The notes below the pieces were generated by a model. It was not told the origin of the DNA, searched no databases, and saw only the letters and a list, made by a program, of their open reading frames with translations. This document shows, one piece after another, positions 1 to 9,999 of a stretch of 64,000 bases of DNA (its first letter is position 1; every line of letters begins with the position of its first letter). Location of the stretch: the NCBI RefSeq assembly GCF_013167895.1, contig NZ_BLWC01000001.1, positions 3,162,001 through 3,226,000 on the forward strand, given 5' to 3'. The stretch is from Streptomyces fulvorobeus. Lineage in GTDB: Bacteria; Actinomycetota; Actinomycetes; Streptomycetales; Streptomycetaceae. A program made the translations under genes and the position numbers.

Positions 1-979
1 CGAACACGTCGTCCAGGATCAGCACCGGTTCGTTGCCCTCGGAGCGCAGCAGTTCGTACGAGGCCAGGCGCAGCGCCAGCGCGTACGACCAGGACTCGCC
101 ATGACTCGCGTAGCCCTTCGCCGGCATGCCGCGCAACCCGAGCACCAGGTCGTCGCGGTGCGGGCCGACGAGCGTCACACCCCGCTCGATCTCCTGCTTG
201 CGGACCTCGGCGAGCGCCGCGATCACCTGCTCGTACAGCTCCTCGCGCGTCCGCGCGGGCTCCACCCCGGCGCCGATCGAGCTCCGGTACTCCAGGGTCA
301 GCGGCCCGCCGCCCGGCGCCACCTCGCCGTACGCCTTGTCCGTGAGCGGCTCCAGCGTCGCGATCAGGTCCAGCCGTTGCGCCAGCAGCTCGGCACCCAC
401 CTGGCCCAGGTGCTGGTCCCAGACGTCCAGCGTCGTCAGGTCCATCGAACGGCCACCGTGCCTGCGAGCCATCGCCGCCGACTTCAGCAGGGTGTTGCGC
501 TGCTTGAGCACGCGCTCGTAGTCGGAACGGACCCCGGCCATCCGGGGCGACCGCGCCGTCACGAGCTCGTCGAGGAAGCGGCGGCGATCCCCGGGATCGC
601 CCTTCACGAGCGCCAGATCCTCCGGCGCGAACAGCACCGTCCGCACTATGCCCAGCACGTCACGGGGCCTGACCTGCGAGGACCTGTTGATCCGGGCGCG
701 GTTGGCCCGTCCGGGATTGATTTCGAGCTCGATGAGCTGCGCCCGCTCGCCCTGGGTGACGGCGGCCCGGACCACCGCCCGCTCCGCCCCCATCCGCACC
801 AGCGGCGCGTCGGACGAGACACGATGGCTGCCGAGCGTGGAGAGATAGCCGATGGCTTCGACGAGGTTGGTCTTGCCCTGGCCGTTGGCTCCCACGAACG
901 CGGTGACGCCCGGGTCGAGAGGCACCTCGACCCGGGCGTACGAGCGGAAGTCGGCCAGCGAGAGATGCGTGACGTGCAT
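1..979 (-). CDS. recF: DNA replication and repair protein RecF (3' end outside window)
   Basis: RecF is an SMC-like ATPase that binds gapped DNA and helps load RecA during recombinational repair. The reading starts with ATG at 979 ([14 protein letters not shown]) and carries the Walker A motif GANGQGKTN near residues 29-37. It stays open to base 1, where ILDDVF of the Walker B segment is visible, so the last part of the protein is missing from the window. It lies leftward after dnaN and gnd, the streptomycete order. No ORF on the opposite strand here has a recognisable domain. Identification is firm; only the C-terminus is unseen. Confidence 0.95.
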   Translation of the reverse strand, partial: MHVTHLSLADFRSYARVEVPLDPGVTAFVGANGQGKTNLVEAIGYLSTLGSHRVSSDAPLVRMGAERAVVRAAVTQGERAQLIELEINPGRANRARINRSSQVRPRDVLGIVRTVLFAPEDLALVKGDPGDRRRFLDELVTARSPRMAGVRSDYERVLKQRNTLLKSAAMARRHGGRSMDLTTLDVWDQHLGQVGAELLAQRLDLIATLEPLTDKAYGEVAPGGGPLTLEYRSSIGAGVEPARTREELYEQVIAALAEVRKQEIERGVTLVGPHRDDLVLGLRGMPAKGYASHGESWSYALALRLASYELLRSEGNEPVLILDDVF

Positions 980-1024
980 GTGCGCCGACCTCCGGTTCCC
1001 TGCTCCGTGCTGGTACTGCTCGAT

Positions 1025-1903
1025 CTACTTCTTGTTCTCGACCGCGTGGCCGCCGAACTGGTTGCGCAGCGCGGCGATCATCTTCATCTGCGGGGAGTCG
1101 TCCTGGCGCGAGGCGAAGCGCGCGAAGAGCGAGGCGGTGATCGCGGGCAGCGGCACCGCGTTGTCGATCGCGGCCTCCACCGTCCAGCGGCCCTCACCGG
1201 AGTCGGCGGCGAAACCGCGCAGCTTGTCCAGGTGCTCGTCGTCGTCCAGCGCGTTGACCGCCAGGTCGAGCAGCCAGGAACGGATGACCGTGCCCTCCTG
1301 CCAGGAGCGGAAGACCTCGCGCACGTCGGTGACGGAGTCGACCTTCTCCAGGAGCTCCCAGCCCTCGGCGTACGCCTGCATCATGGCGTACTCGATGCCG
1401 TTGTGGACCATCTTCGCGAAGTGGCCGGCGCCGACCTTGCCCGCGTGCACGGAGCCGAAGTCACCCTCGGGCTTGAGGGCGTCGAAGATCGGCTGGACCT
1501 TCGCGACGTTCTCGGCGTCGCCGCCGTACATCAGCGCGTAGCCGTTCTCCAGGCCCCAGACGCCGCCGGAGACGCCGCAGTCGACGAAGCCGATGCCCTT
1601 GAGGCCCAGCTCGACGGCGTGCTTCTCGTCGTCGGTCCAGCGGGAGTTCCCGCCGTCGACCACGATGTCGCCGGGCGACAGCAGGACCGCCAGCTCGTCG
1701 ACGGTGGACTGGGTGGCGGCGCCCGCCGGGACCATCACCCAGACGACCCGGGGGCCCTTGAGCCGGCCCACGAGCTCTTCGAGACTCTGGACATCGGAGA
1801 CGTCCGGGTTGCGGTCGTAACCGATGACGGTGTGGCCTGCGCGGCGGATGCGCTCGCGCATGTTGCCGCCCATCTTGCCGAGGCCGACGAGACCGAGCTC
1901 CAT
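1025..1903 (-). CDS. gnd: 6-phosphogluconate dehydrogenase, short type
   Basis: This enzyme oxidatively decarboxylates 6-phosphogluconate to ribulose 5-phosphate in the pentose phosphate pathway. At 292 residues it belongs to the short (about 300 aa) class, not the 470 aa class. It begins MELGLVGLGKMGGNM, a Rossmann glycine motif, and has VVDGGNSRW near residue 83 and the catalytic region GAGHFAKMVHNG near residue 160. The residues after beta-2 read YDRNPD; an Asp at this place, rather than the NRT of NADP enzymes, suggests a preference for NAD, which is inference. It sits between dnaN and recF, an insertion typical of actinomycete origin regions. Confidence 0.93.
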   Translation of the reverse strand: MELGLVGLGKMGGNMRERIRRAGHTVIGYDRNPDVSDVQSLEELVGRLKGPRVVWVMVPAGAATQSTVDELAVLLSPGDIVVDGGNSRWTDDEKHAVELGLKGIGFVDCGVSGGVWGLENGYALMYGGDAENVAKVQPIFDALKPEGDFGSVHAGKVGAGHFAKMVHNGIEYAMMQAYAEGWELLEKVDSVTDVREVFRSWQEGTVIRSWLLDLAVNALDDDEHLDKLRGFAADSGEGRWTVEAAIDNAVPLPAITASLFARFASRQDDSPQMKMIAALRNQFGGHAVENKK

Positions 1904-2034
1904 CAGAGATTCCTTAAGCGTTGTGCCGATTCGTACCCGAGGTCGAGCCTACGCCCGGCCGGGGACAGCGCGGCGGGCCCGCTCGGCGCTGAGCGTGCCC
2001 CCGGACGCTGCCGTGACAGCTCCCGGTCGTCGGA

Positions 2035-3165
2035 TCAGCCGGAGAGGCGGACCGGCATGATCAGGTACTTGTACGCGTCGTTCGCCTCCGCGTCGACGGC
2101 CGGACGGCCGCTCAGCAGGGCGGGCTTGGTGGACGTCGTGAAGGAGAGCTGGGCGGCCGGCGAGTCGATCGCGCTGAGCCCGTCCAGCAGGAACGTCGGG
2201 TTGAAGGCGATCGAGATGTCGTCACCGTCGAGCACGGCGTCGACGCGCTCCACAGCCTGTGCGTCGTCGCTGGAGCCCGCCTCCAGGATCAGCACTCCCT
2301 GCTCGAAGCTGAGCCGCACCGGGGTGTTCCGCTCGGCGACGAGGGCCACACGCTTGACGGCCTCGACGAACGGGGCGGTCTCGATGACCGCGACCGAGTT
2401 GAACTCGGTGGGGAACAGCGTCCGGTACTTCGGCAGGTCGCCTTCGAGCAGCCGCGTCGTCGTACGCCGCCCCGCGCCCTCGAAACCGATCAGCCCTTCA
2501 CCGGCGCCGGAACCCGACAGCGCGAGCGTGACCGTGTCGCCGCTGGTCAGCGCCTTCGCGGTGTCCAGGAGCGTCTTGGCGGGGACCAGGGCCACCGCCG
2601 ACGCGTCCGGGTTCTCGGGCTTCCACAGGAACTCGCGGACCGCGAAGCGGTAGCGGTCGGTGGAGGCGAGGGTGACGGTGTCGCCCTCGATCTCGATCCG
2701 GACGCCGGTCAGGACGGGCAGCGTGTCGTCACGGCCCGCGGCGATGGCGACCTGGGCCGCGGCGGAGGCGAAGACCTCACCGGGCACGGTGCCGGTCGCG
2801 GTCGGCATCTCCGGCAGCGCCGGGTACTCCTCCACAGGAAGGGTGTGGAGTGTGAACCGCGAGGAGCCGCAGACCACGGTCGCCCGTACACCGTCTGTGG
2901 AAATCTCCACCGGCTTGTTGGGAAGGGCGCGGCAGATGTCGGCGAGCAGCCGGCCGGAGACGAGCACCGTGCCGTCCTCGTCGACCTCCGCGTCCACCGA
3001 GACCCGTGCCGAGACCTCGTAGTCGAAGCTGGAGAAGCTGAGGGCTCCGTCCTCGGCCTTCAGAAGAAGGCCCGCGAGAACGGGTGCCGGCGGACGGGCC
3101 GGGAGGCTTCGGGCCACCCAGGCCACCGCCTCCGCGAGTACATCGCGCTCCACCCGGATCTTCAC
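2035..3165 (-). CDS. dnaN: DNA polymerase III beta sliding clamp
   Basis: DnaN forms the ring-shaped clamp that tethers DNA polymerase III to DNA. I place the start at GTG 3165 (VKIRVERDVLAEAV), giving 376 residues, the normal clamp length; a GGAGG ribosome site lies about 8 bases upstream. The same frame stays open for 49 more codons upstream, but those reach into oriC-proximal DNA and do not resemble clamp sequence. The C-terminal YLIMPVRL motif at the clamp edge is intact. It is transcribed away from oriC, leftward toward gnd and recF. Confidence 0.96.
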   Translation of the reverse strand: MKIRVERDVLAEAVAWVARSLPARPPAPVLAGLLLKAEDGALSFSSFDYEVSARVSVDAEVDEDGTVLVSGRLLADICRALPNKPVEISTDGVRATVVCGSSRFTLHTLPVEEYPALPEMPTATGTVPGEVFASAAAQVAIAAGRDDTLPVLTGVRIEIEGDTVTLASTDRYRFAVREFLWKPENPDASAVALVPAKTLLDTAKALTSGDTVTLALSGSGAGEGLIGFEGAGRRTTTRLLEGDLPKYRTLFPTEFNSVAVIETAPFVEAVKRVALVAERNTPVRLSFEQGVLILEAGSSDDAQAVERVDAVLDGDDISIAFNPTFLLDGLSAIDSPAAQLSFTTSTKPALLSGRPAVDAEANDAYKYLIMPVRLSG

Positions 3166-3329
3166 CGGAACCGCCTCCTGCTGTTGCTCGCTCGCCCTGC
3201 CGGCCTTCGTCGTCTGGTCGGGTCTTCCTGCCGTGGGGCTGGGGAGGACTCCGGGGTCCAGTCTGACGTACGGCACCGACACTCGTTGCTGCTCGGGGTC
3301 AAGCCGAGACAAGAGGTGCGGGGCGGTCC

Positions 3330-3905
3330 GGGGCGAAGTTGTGCACAGGCCCCACTTCGAAGCGGATTCCTGGCTAACTATGTGTGGCAGTAGTAGTAGG
3401 GCCTGTGGAAACCGTGGATAACGTCGTTTCCCCAGGTCAGGTCCGGTTTTTTATCCACCGGCCCTGTGGGCGGCACCGGTGGACAACCGAGGGCTTCTGT
3501 GGACACACGAAAGTTCTGCACACCCGGTGCACAGGGGCGGGGCACTTCTCCCCAGGGCCGTCCCCAGCTTTACCCACGTTCCCCACAGGCCAATCGGCCT
3601 TCTTGGTGTGACGCCTTTCACTCCGGGCGGTGAGAGGGGGTGTCGCGTTGCCGAACAGTGGACAGGGGTGTGGAGAAGCTGGGGACAACGTCGTCCAGCC
3701 TGTGGGCCGCCGGTGGACAACCCGGGCGACCCCCTGTGGACGAATAAGTTGTCCACAGCCTGTGGATCAAGGTTGACCACAAATCCCCAGCCATGTGACC
3801 TGGTCTGATGATCTATCGGAAGCCGAGCCTGTGGACGCATTATGGATAACTTCGTAGTCCCCAGGCTGTGGACGGTGCATGGGCCGCCGTTCTGTGGAGA
3901 AGTGC
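3330..3905. other. oriC: Chromosomal replication origin oriC with DnaA boxes
   Basis: The 918-base gap between dnaN and dnaA (3166-4083) holds no credible gene. It is dense in 9-mers matching TTGTCCACA with few mismatches. One is perfect at 3749-3757. Near matches include 3451-3459, 3478-3486, 3499-3507, 3669-3677, 3712-3720, 3735-3743, 3761-3769, 3830-3838, 3841-3849, 3867-3875 and 3893-3901, with weaker ones at 3404-3412, 3413-3421 and 3657-3665. Most lie on the minus strand. Streptomyces origins are known to carry many such boxes in exactly this gap. DnaA oligomerises here to open DNA. I see no clear AT-rich 13-mer array. Confidence 0.95.
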
Positions 3906-4004
3906 CCTCCCCGAGGCCGTATTCGAACAGCGAACCGGCGGAGCGGTGGGCCGGCCGGTGACCGCGGGGGGTCCCGAGGCGGCTCGGCGAGTCCTCCCGG
4001 CACG

Positions 4005-4055
4005 ACGAAGGGCGCCCCAGGAGGCCGTTAACGGTCCTCCCGGGGCGCCCTTCGT
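4005..4055 (-). terminator. Intrinsic terminator after dnaA
   Basis: Perfect 14-base arms at 4005-4018 and 4042-4055 (ACGAAGGGCGCCCC and its complement) extend inward with GGAGG/CCTCC after one mismatch. The hairpin begins 28 bases beyond the dnaA stop and separates dnaA transcription from oriC. Confidence 0.85.
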
Positions 4056-4083
4056 CCGTACCGGAGCGGCGGTGTCCCAGCCG

Positions 4084-5871
4084 TCAGCTGTTCTTGATGC
4101 GGTTCGTGAGCTCGGTGACCTGGTTGTAGATCGAGCGCCGCTCCGCCATCAGGGCACGGATCTTCCGGTCCGCGTGCATCACCGTCGTATGGTCCCGGCC
4201 GCCGAACTGGGCGCCGATCTTCGGCAGGGAGAGGTCCGTCAGCTCGCGGCAGAGGTACATGGCGATCTGGCGGGCCGTCACCAGCACCCGGCTGCGCGAG
4301 GACCCGCAGAGGTCCTCCACCGTGAGACCGAAGTAGTCGGCGGTCGCCGCCATGATGGCCGGAGCGGTGATCTCGGGTGCCGCGTTCTCCCCGCCCGGGA
4401 TCAGGTCCTTCAGTACGCCCTCGGTCAGCCCCAGGTCGACCGGCTGCCGGTTGAGGCTCGCGAAGGCCGTCACCCGGATCAGCGCCCCCTCCAGCTCACG
4501 GATGTTGCGTGAGATGCGGGAGGCGATGAACTCCAGCACCTCGGGCGGGGCGTTGAGCTGCTCCTGGACCGCCTTCTTGCGGAGGATCGCGATGCGCGTC
4601 TCCAGCTCGGGCGGCTGTACGTCGGTGGTCAGACCCCACTCGAAGCGGTTGCGCAGCCGGTCCTCCAGGGTCACCAGCTGCTTGGGCGGCCGGTCCGAGG
4701 ACAGCACGATCTGCTTGTTCGCGTTGTGCAGCGTGTTGAAGGTGTGGAAGAACTCCTCCTGCGTCGACTCCTTGCTCGCGAGGAACTGGATGTCGTCGAC
4801 CAGCAGGATGTCCACATCGCGGTAGCGCTTGCGGAAGGTGTCGCCCTTGCCGTCGCGGATCGAGTTGATGAACTCGTTGGTGAACTCCTCCGAGCTCACG
4901 TACCGCACCCGGGTGCCCGGGTAGAGGCTCCGCGCGTAGTGGCCGATGGCGTGCAGCAGGTGGGTCTTGCCGAGTCCCGACTCCCCGTAGATGAAGAGCG
5001 GGTTGTACGCCTTCGCGGGGGCCTCGGCGACGGCCACGGCGGCCGCGTGGGCGAACCGGTTCGACGCACCGATGACGAAGGTGTCGAAGAGGTACTTCGG
5101 GTTCAGCCTGGCCTGCGGCTCGCCGGGGCGCGGCGAGGACGAGGACTGTCCGCCCATCGTTCCCGGGCCGCCTCCACGGCCGGTACCGGGCCCGTTCTGG
5201 CGGTGCTGGGGCTGCTGCTGCGAGTCCTGCATGTCATGCCGGTCGGGGCGCTGCTCGTAACCCTGGCGCTCCGGCGGCTGGGGCCGGTAGCCGTGCTGCG
5301 GCTGCTGGGCGCGCGGGTTGGCGTAGGGGTCGCGGTCCTGGTAGCCGCCGTGCCGGGGCTGCTGCCAGGAGAGGTCGTCCTGGCTCCGGGGCCAGGCGCC
5401 GGGCTCCGGGCGCTGCTGCTGGTAGTCCGGATAGGCCGGGCGCGCCGTCGGCATGCCGTCGTCGGACGGCCGGCGGCCGTAGTCGTCGTACGAGTCCTCG
5501 TGCTGGGAGTCGTCGCGCTGCGGCCCCTGGTAGCGATGGGACTGCTGCCCCTGGTGCGACTGGTGCATCGGGGGTGCCGGCGGGGACGGCGGTTCGCCGG
5601 CCGAGTCGTCGACGGTGATCGCGATACGGATCGGGCGGCCGCACTCCCGGGTGAGCGTCTCACTGATGAGCGGGGCGAGCCGGCCCTCCAGGACGCGCTT
5701 GCCCCATTCGTTGGGGACGGCGAGCAGTGCGGTGTCCGCGACGAGTGCCAGGGGCTGGCAGCGCTCGATCCACTGCTTGTCCTTCGGCTCGATGCCCTGC
5801 TGCCCCTCCCCGAGCAGTTGCTCCAGCACGCGTGGCCACACTGCGGCAAGATCGGCAGGTACGTCAGCCAC
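4084..5871 (-). CDS. dnaA: Chromosomal replication initiator DnaA
   Basis: DnaA binds the oriC boxes, unwinds the origin and recruits DnaB. Start chosen at GTG 5871 ([15 protein letters not shown]), the usual streptomycete N-terminus; the open frame upstream is not DnaA-like. Of 595 residues, domain I is about 1-95 and domain II about 95-255, an unusually long, Gln/Pro/Arg-rich linker typical of Streptomyces. The AAA+ domain follows, with Walker [10 protein letters not shown] near 295 and Walker B LLVDDIQF. Domain IV carries the DNA-binding signature [14 protein letters not shown] near 557. It runs leftward into a strong terminator before oriC. A perfect DnaA box at 6012-6020 lies in its promoter region, consistent with autoregulation. 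Confidence 0.97.
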   Translation of the reverse strand: MADVPADLAAVWPRVLEQLLGEGQQGIEPKDKQWIERCQPLALVADTALLAVPNEWGKRVLEGRLAPLISETLTRECGRPIRIAITVDDSAGEPPSPPAPPMHQSHQGQQSHRYQGPQRDDSQHEDSYDDYGRRPSDDGMPTARPAYPDYQQQRPEPGAWPRSQDDLSWQQPRHGGYQDRDPYANPRAQQPQHGYRPQPPERQGYEQRPDRHDMQDSQQQPQHRQNGPGTGRGGGPGTMGGQSSSSPRPGEPQARLNPKYLFDTFVIGASNRFAHAAAVAVAEAPAKAYNPLFIYGESGLGKTHLLHAIGHYARSLYPGTRVRYVSSEEFTNEFINSIRDGKGDTFRKRYRDVDILLVDDIQFLASKESTQEEFFHTFNTLHNANKQIVLSSDRPPKQLVTLEDRLRNRFEWGLTTDVQPPELETRIAILRKKAVQEQLNAPPEVLEFIASRISRNIRELEGALIRVTAFASLNRQPVDLGLTEGVLKDLIPGGENAAPEITAPAIMAATADYFGLTVEDLCGSSRSRVLVTARQIAMYLCRELTDLSLPKIGAQFGGRDHTTVMHADRKIRALMAERRSIYNQVTELTNRIKNS

Positions 5872-6011
5872 AGGGCACGCTCTCTCGCAGGTCCCACGAA
5901 TGTGTGGTTCTCGGGACGGGATGGGTCGGGTCGGGTGAGGCCCGGCAGTCGGGAAGGAAAAGAACCGGAGTTCAGCCACGGTAGTCAGGCCGACCCGCAC
6001 GGTTCAAGTTG

Positions 6012-6020
6012 TTGTCCACA
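6012..6020 (+). promoter_or_regulatory. DnaA box upstream of dnaA
   Basis: A perfect TTGTCCACA lies 141 bases upstream of the dnaA start in the 380-base dnaA-rpmH gap (5872-6251). DnaA binding in its own promoter region is known in Streptomyces; this copy fits that role. The rest of the gap must hold the divergent dnaA and rpmH promoters, which I cannot place precisely. Confidence 0.75.
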
Positions 6021-6251
6021 GGCTGTGCACAGGGGGACCCCGCGCAGGGCCGGTTTGACCGGATGGCGCGGCCGCGCGTACCGTGACCAGGTCGAGTTGT
6101 CGATGGCTGCTGCCGCCTGCCTCCGATGGGCAAAGATCACGATCTGTGATTGTGAAGCGGTGCACTAAGGCGTTTACGCGAGTTCCTCGTGGGCGCACGG
6201 TGACAGCCAGGCGATGTCCCGCCGATACACGATCATTTCTGGAGCCCCCGA

Positions 6252-6389
6252 GTGAGCAAGCGCACCTTCCAGCCGAACAACCGTCGTCGCGCAAAGACCC
6301 ACGGTTTCCGCCTGCGTATGCGTACCCGTGCCGGCCGTGCGATTCTCGCGAACCGCCGTGGCAAGGGCCGCAGCAGCCTGTCCGCCTGA
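6252..6389 (+). CDS. rpmH: 50S ribosomal protein L34
   Basis: L34 is a small basic protein of the large ribosomal subunit. The 45-residue product starts at GTG 6252 ([15 protein letters not shown]), includes the family core [14 protein letters not shown] and ends [11 protein letters not shown]. Length and sequence are typical. It is the first gene of the conserved rightward cluster rpmH-rnpA-yidD-yidC-jag, with 19 bases to rnpA. Confidence 0.97.
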
Positions 6390-6408
6390 TCGCTAACAGG
6401 TCCATGAC

Positions 6409-6780
6409 GTGCTGCCTACCGAGAATCGGCTGAGGCGGCGCGAGGACTTCGCGACCGCGGTACGACGAGGACGCCGGGCTGGTCGCCCGCTACTCGTCGT
6501 CCATCTCAGCAGCGGTTCAACGGACCCGCACGTGACTGGGGAGAGTCCTCCTCCGCCGCGTGCGGGTTTCGTTGTCAGCAAAGCCGTGGGCGGAGCGGTC
6601 GTACGCACAGCGGTGAAGCGGAGGCTTCGCCATCTGGTCCGCGAACGGCTGGCTCAGCTGCCCCCCGGTAGCCTTGTTGTCGTACGAGCGCTGCCCGGAT
6701 CGGGCGACGCCGACCCTGCACAGCTGGCCCGAGACCTGGACGCCGCCTTTCAGCGGCTGCTGGGAGGGGGCGCGCGATGA
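6409..6780 (+). CDS. rnpA: Ribonuclease P protein component
   Basis: RnpA is the protein subunit of RNase P, which trims the 5' ends of tRNA precursors together with an RNA subunit encoded elsewhere. The 123-residue product starts at GTG 6409 ([14 protein letters not shown]) and contains the RNA-binding signature region around [12 protein letters not shown] near residues 65-76. Its stop overlaps the yidD start (ATGA at 6777-6780), implying translational coupling. Confidence 0.95.
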   Translation: MLPTENRLRRREDFATAVRRGRRAGRPLLVVHLSSGSTDPHVTGESPPPPRAGFVVSKAVGGAVVRTAVKRRLRHLVRERLAQLPPGSLVVVRALPGSGDADPAQLARDLDAAFQRLLGGGAR

Positions 6781-7136
6781 AGTACCCGCTGCTGGCTCTC
6801 ATCAAGCTCTACCAGTGGACGATCAGCCCACTTCTCGGGCCTGTCTGCCGCTACTACCCGTCGTGTTCCCACTATGGATATACGGCGATCGACCGGCACG
6901 GTGCGATCAAGGGAACGGCGCTGACCGCATGGCGCATCCTGCGATGCAATCCGTGGTCGCCCGGCGGTGTGGATCATGTGCCGCCACGCAGGCGTCCGCG
7001 CTGGCACGAACTGCTGCGCGGCTCTCCGCGCGGCGGCAAGGGCGGGGACTCCGCCGCCGATGTGCCTGCCAGGGGATCGGCACCCGAACCCCTGAGCCCG
7101 GCCACAGAGACCTCGCCCAATGCTCAAGGAGCCTGA
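6777..7136 (+). CDS. yidD: Membrane protein insertion efficiency factor YidD
   Basis: YidD is a small membrane-associated protein that aids YidC-dependent insertion. The 119-residue product has the family hallmarks [26 protein letters not shown] with its conserved cysteines, and [18 protein letters not shown] hydrophilic tail of about 40 residues follows the conserved core. It overlaps rnpA by four bases and sits 3 bases before yidC, so the genes are almost surely one transcription unit. Confidence 0.94.
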   Translation: MKYPLLALIKLYQWTISPLLGPVCRYYPSCSHYGYTAIDRHGAIKGTALTAWRILRCNPWSPGGVDHVPPRRRPRWHELLRGSPRGGKGGDSAADVPARGSAPEPLSPATETSPNAQGA

Positions 7137-7139
7137 TTA

Positions 7140-8405
7140 GTGGACACGATTGCCAGTCTGTTCAGCTTTATCACCACACCCGTTTCCTGGGTCATCGTCC
7201 AGTTCCACAAGGTCTACGGTGCGCTCTTCGGTGAGGACACGGGGTGGGCCTGGGGCCTGTCCATCGTGTCCCTCGTGGTCCTGATCCGGATCTGCCTGAT
7301 CCCGCTGTTCGTCAAGCAGATCAAGTCCACCCGGAACATGCAGGTGCTCCAGCCGAAGATGAAGGCGATCCAGGAGCGCTACAAGAACGACAAGCAGCGT
7401 CAGTCCGAAGAGATGATGAAGCTGTACAAGGAGACGGGCACCAACCCGCTCTCCTCGTGCCTTCCCATCCTGGCGCAGTCCCCGTTCTTCTTCGCCCTGT
7501 ACCACGTGCTCTCGTCCATCGCCTCGGGCAAGACGATCGGCGTCATCGACCAGCCGCTGCTCGACAGCGCGCGTCAGGCGCACATCTTCGGCGCTCCCCT
7601 GGCCGCCAAGTTCATGGACAGCGAAGAGAAGGTCCAGGCACTCGGCGCCTCGCTGACCGACGTCCGTGTCGTCACCGCGATCATGATCGTGATGATGTCG
7701 GCCTCGCAGTTCTTCACCCAGCGCCAGCTGATGACGAAGAACGTCGACCTGACGGTCAAGACCCCGTACATGCAGCAGCAGAAGATGCTGATGTACATCT
7801 TCCCGATCATCTTCGCCGTGATGGGCATCAACTTCCCCGTCGGTGTCCTCGTGTACTGGCTGACCACCAACGTCTGGACCATGGGTCAGCAGATGTACGT
7901 GATCAACCAGAACCCGACCCCGGGCAGCAAGGCGCAGGAGCAGTACCTGGACCGTGTGCTGAAGAGCGTGACCGCTCATGGACAGGTACGCGGGCGGACG
8001 CGGCGCAACACGGTCAAGCGTGTCGTGGCCAAGGGCACGGACCGCAACGACATCGAGCGCAAGTTCATCACCGGTCTGGCCAAGCTGGGCCTCGCGGCTC
8101 AGGAGGACGGCACCGTCGCCAAGAGTGACGCCGCGATCGCCGAGGCCGAGGGTGCTCCCGCACCGAAGCGTCAGCAGCCCAAGCGCCAGACCAAGGCGAA
8201 GCGCACCGCGGCCGCCGCGCCGGCCGGCGGGGTCAGGGAAGCCGGCACGGCGGAGCCGGCGGCCAGGACCTCGCTGGAGAAGCGGGACGCTGCTCAGGAC
8301 GACCAGCCGGAGTCGGCGGCCAAGCCCGCTTCCGGCTCCTCACGCCAAGCCAAGTCCGGACAGCGCAAGGGTCCGCAGCGGCCCAAGCACCCGTCCAAGA
8401 AGTAA
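7140..8405 (+). CDS. yidC: Membrane protein insertase YidC
   Basis: YidC inserts and folds inner-membrane proteins, alone or with SecYEG. The product has 421 residues from GTG 7140 ([17 protein letters not shown]). It is the Gram-positive type, without the large periplasmic domain: TM1 near the N-terminus, an amphipathic/coiled region with [13 protein letters not shown], then hydrophobic segments around [31 protein letters not shown] and [15 protein letters not shown]. The last 150 residues are rich in Lys, Arg, Ala and Pro, a positively charged tail that may contact ribosomes. It is followed 14 bases later by jag. Confidence 0.95.
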   Translation: MDTIASLFSFITTPVSWVIVQFHKVYGALFGEDTGWAWGLSIVSLVVLIRICLIPLFVKQIKSTRNMQVLQPKMKAIQERYKNDKQRQSEEMMKLYKETGTNPLSSCLPILAQSPFFFALYHVLSSIASGKTIGVIDQPLLDSARQAHIFGAPLAAKFMDSEEKVQALGASLTDVRVVTAIMIVMMSASQFFTQRQLMTKNVDLTVKTPYMQQQKMLMYIFPIIFAVMGINFPVGVLVYWLTTNVWTMGQQMYVINQNPTPGSKAQEQYLDRVLKSVTAHGQVRGRTRRNTVKRVVAKGTDRNDIERKFITGLAKLGLAAQEDGTVAKSDAAIAEAEGAPAPKRQQPKRQTKAKRTAAAAPAGGVREAGTAEPAARTSLEKRDAAQDDQPESAAKPASGSSRQAKSGQRKGPQRPKHPSKK

Positions 8406-8419
8406 GAAGGAGTCCATCC

Positions 8420-8929
8420 GTGACGGAAGGCACCGCGACCGCGGCCGCTGACAGCAGCGACACCCTCACCCGCCTTGAGCAGGAGGGTGAGATCGCGGCC
8501 GATTACCTTGAGGGCCTGCTCGACATCGCCGACCTGGATGGCGATATCGACATGGACGTCGAGGCGGACCGGGCGGCGGTCTCGATCATCAGCGAGTCGG
8601 CGCGCGATCTGCAGAAGCTGGTGGGGCGCGACGGTGAGGTGCTGGAGGCGCTGCAGGAGCTGACGCGTCTCGCCGTCCACCGGGAGACCGGTGACCGGAG
8701 CCGCCTGATGCTGGACATCGGTGGATTCCGGGCCCAGAAGCGCGAGGTTCTCGCCGCGTTGGGTGCCAAGGCGGCGGATGAGGTCAAGAACTCCGGTGCG
8801 CCGGTGAAGCTGGACCCGATGACCCCGTTCGAGCGCAAGGTCGTGCACGACGCGGTCGCGGCAGCAGGTCTGCGCAGCGAGTCCGAAGGCGAGGAGCCCC
8901 AGCGCTTCGTCGTCGTTCTGCCGGCCTGA
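8420..8929 (+). CDS. jag: Jag/KhpB-like RNA-binding protein (KH and R3H domains)
   Basis: Jag-family proteins bind single-stranded RNA and are encoded beside yidC in many Gram-positive bacteria. Of 169 residues, the acidic first third is followed by a KH-type segment (LQKLVGRDGEVLEALQELT) and a C-terminal R3H domain with the RxxxH signature in ERKVVHD. The N-terminal Jag domain seen in Firmicutes appears absent or much reduced. Start at GTG 8420 with AGAAGGAG upstream. A TTCG-loop hairpin just downstream ends the cluster. Confidence 0.92.
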   Translation: MTEGTATAAADSSDTLTRLEQEGEIAADYLEGLLDIADLDGDIDMDVEADRAAVSIISESARDLQKLVGRDGEVLEALQELTRLAVHRETGDRSRLMLDIGGFRAQKREVLAALGAKAADEVKNSGAPVKLDPMTPFERKVVHDAVAAAGLRSESEGEEPQRFVVVLPA

Positions 8930-8945
8930 CCGGACCCTTGTACTG

Positions 8946-8975
8946 TCGGCCCCGTCTGTTCGCAGGCGGGGCCGA
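8946..8975 (+). terminator. Terminator after jag
   Basis: Arms of 13 bases (8946-8958 and 8963-8975) with one G-T pair enclose a stable TTCG loop and are followed by TCTTT. The hairpin lies 16 bases after the jag stop and separates the rpmH cluster from rsmG. Confidence 0.8.
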
Positions 8976-9038
8976 TCTTTGTCAGCCTGATAGTCAGCCA
9001 CCCACAGTGCGCTAGTGCGGTACGGAAGGACGGTCCCC

Positions 9039-9755
9039 GTGACGGAGGCAGTAGAGCTCCCCCAGGCGCCTGAGGCGGCGCAGGCGGTATTCGGTGAGCT
9101 CTTCCCAGAAGCTGTCCGGTACGCGGAACTGCTGGCGGACGCGGGGGTCGAGCGAGGGTTGATCGGCCCTCGCGAAGTACCGCGACTGTGGGAGCGCCAC
9201 CTGCTGAACTGTGCGGTGCTCTCCGAGGCGGTTCCTGAGGGTGTGACGGTCTGCGACGTGGGCTCCGGGGCGGGCCTTCCCGGTATCCCGCTGGCCCTGG
9301 TGCGGCCGGATCTGAAGATCACCCTGCTGGAGCCGCTGCTGCGGCGCACCAACTTCCTCCAGGAAGTCGTCGAGCTGCTCGGTCTTGATCATGTGACGGT
9401 CGTGCGGGGCAGGGCCGAGGAGGTTCTCGGCACCCTCCAGCCGGTGCACGTGGTCACGGCTCGCGCGGTGGCTCCGCTCGACCGGCTCGCGGGTTGGGGC
9501 GTTCCGTTGCTGCGCCCGTACGGGGAGATGCTGGCCCTCAAGGGCGACACCGCCGAGGAGGAGATCAACGGGGCCCGCGCGGCACTCAGCAAGCTCGGGG
9601 TGGTCGAGACCGAGGTGCTGCATGTCGGCGAGGGAGTGGTCGAGCCGACGACGACGGTGGTCCGTGTGGTGGTGGGAGAGAGCCCCGGCGGTGTGAGGTT
9701 CGCCGCAAAGAGGGCCAAGGCGGCACGCGTCAGCCGCACTCGTCGCCGCCGCTGA
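9039..9755 (+). CDS. rsmG: 16S rRNA (guanine527-N7)-methyltransferase RsmG
   Basis: RsmG methylates G527 of 16S rRNA using S-adenosylmethionine; its loss gives low-level streptomycin resistance in streptomycetes. The SAM-binding motif [17 protein letters not shown] lies near residue 72. I prefer the GTG at 9039 because GGAAGGA sits 8 bases upstream; an in-frame GTG at 9015 would add eight residues. The product has 238 residues with a very basic end (RVSRTRRRR). It precedes parA, as in other actinomycete origins. Confidence 0.94.
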   Translation: MTEAVELPQAPEAAQAVFGELFPEAVRYAELLADAGVERGLIGPREVPRLWERHLLNCAVLSEAVPEGVTVCDVGSGAGLPGIPLALVRPDLKITLLEPLLRRTNFLQEVVELLGLDHVTVVRGRAEEVLGTLQPVHVVTARAVAPLDRLAGWGVPLLRPYGEMLALKGDTAEEEINGARAALSKLGVVETEVLHVGEGVVEPTTTVVRVVVGESPGGVRFAAKRAKAARVSRTRRRR

Positions 9756-9839
9756 ACAGGAGCGGTGCCTCCATACAAGCAGCCATACGTACCCGCTGCG
9801 GAGTGTCGTAGAAGGCTTGCGGCGCTTCGCGGGCATCGT

Positions 9840-9853
9840 GTTTCACGTGAAAC
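9840..9853. other. parS: parS site 1 (upstream of parA)
   Basis: Perfect palindrome GTTTCACGTGAAAC, the streptomycete ParB-binding site, in the 244-base gap between rsmG and parA. Confidence 0.93.
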
Positions 9854-9936
9854 GTCGCTCTCTGCTGCAGGGAATCATCAGCCGCGGTCGTGCGGCTGCC
9901 ACGCCGCGCGACCGCAAGCTCGTACGGGTTGCCAAG

Positions 9937-9963
9937 TTGTCCACCGAAGCGGATTCATCCACA
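9937..9963 (+). promoter_or_regulatory. Pair of DnaA-box-like 9-mers upstream of parA
   Basis: TTGTCCACC (9937-9945) and TCATCCACA (9955-9963) lie in the same orientation with starts 18 bases apart, 37-63 bases before the parA start. Each differs slightly from TTGTCCACA. Function is inferred. Confidence 0.45.
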
Positions 9964-9999
9964 GAAGAGCGGGCCTCGCTGGTTCACGACCCCGAAAGC

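Noticed and set aside
101..2653. 850-codon open frame on the plus strand
   Set aside because: It lies antisense to recF, gnd and dnaN, all with clear domains; long antisense frames are common in DNA of this GC content, and this one has no recognisable domain.
9817..9999. Extended ParA start through parS 1
   Set aside because: The frame is open, but it reads through parS and DnaA-like boxes and gives a sequence not typical of ParA.
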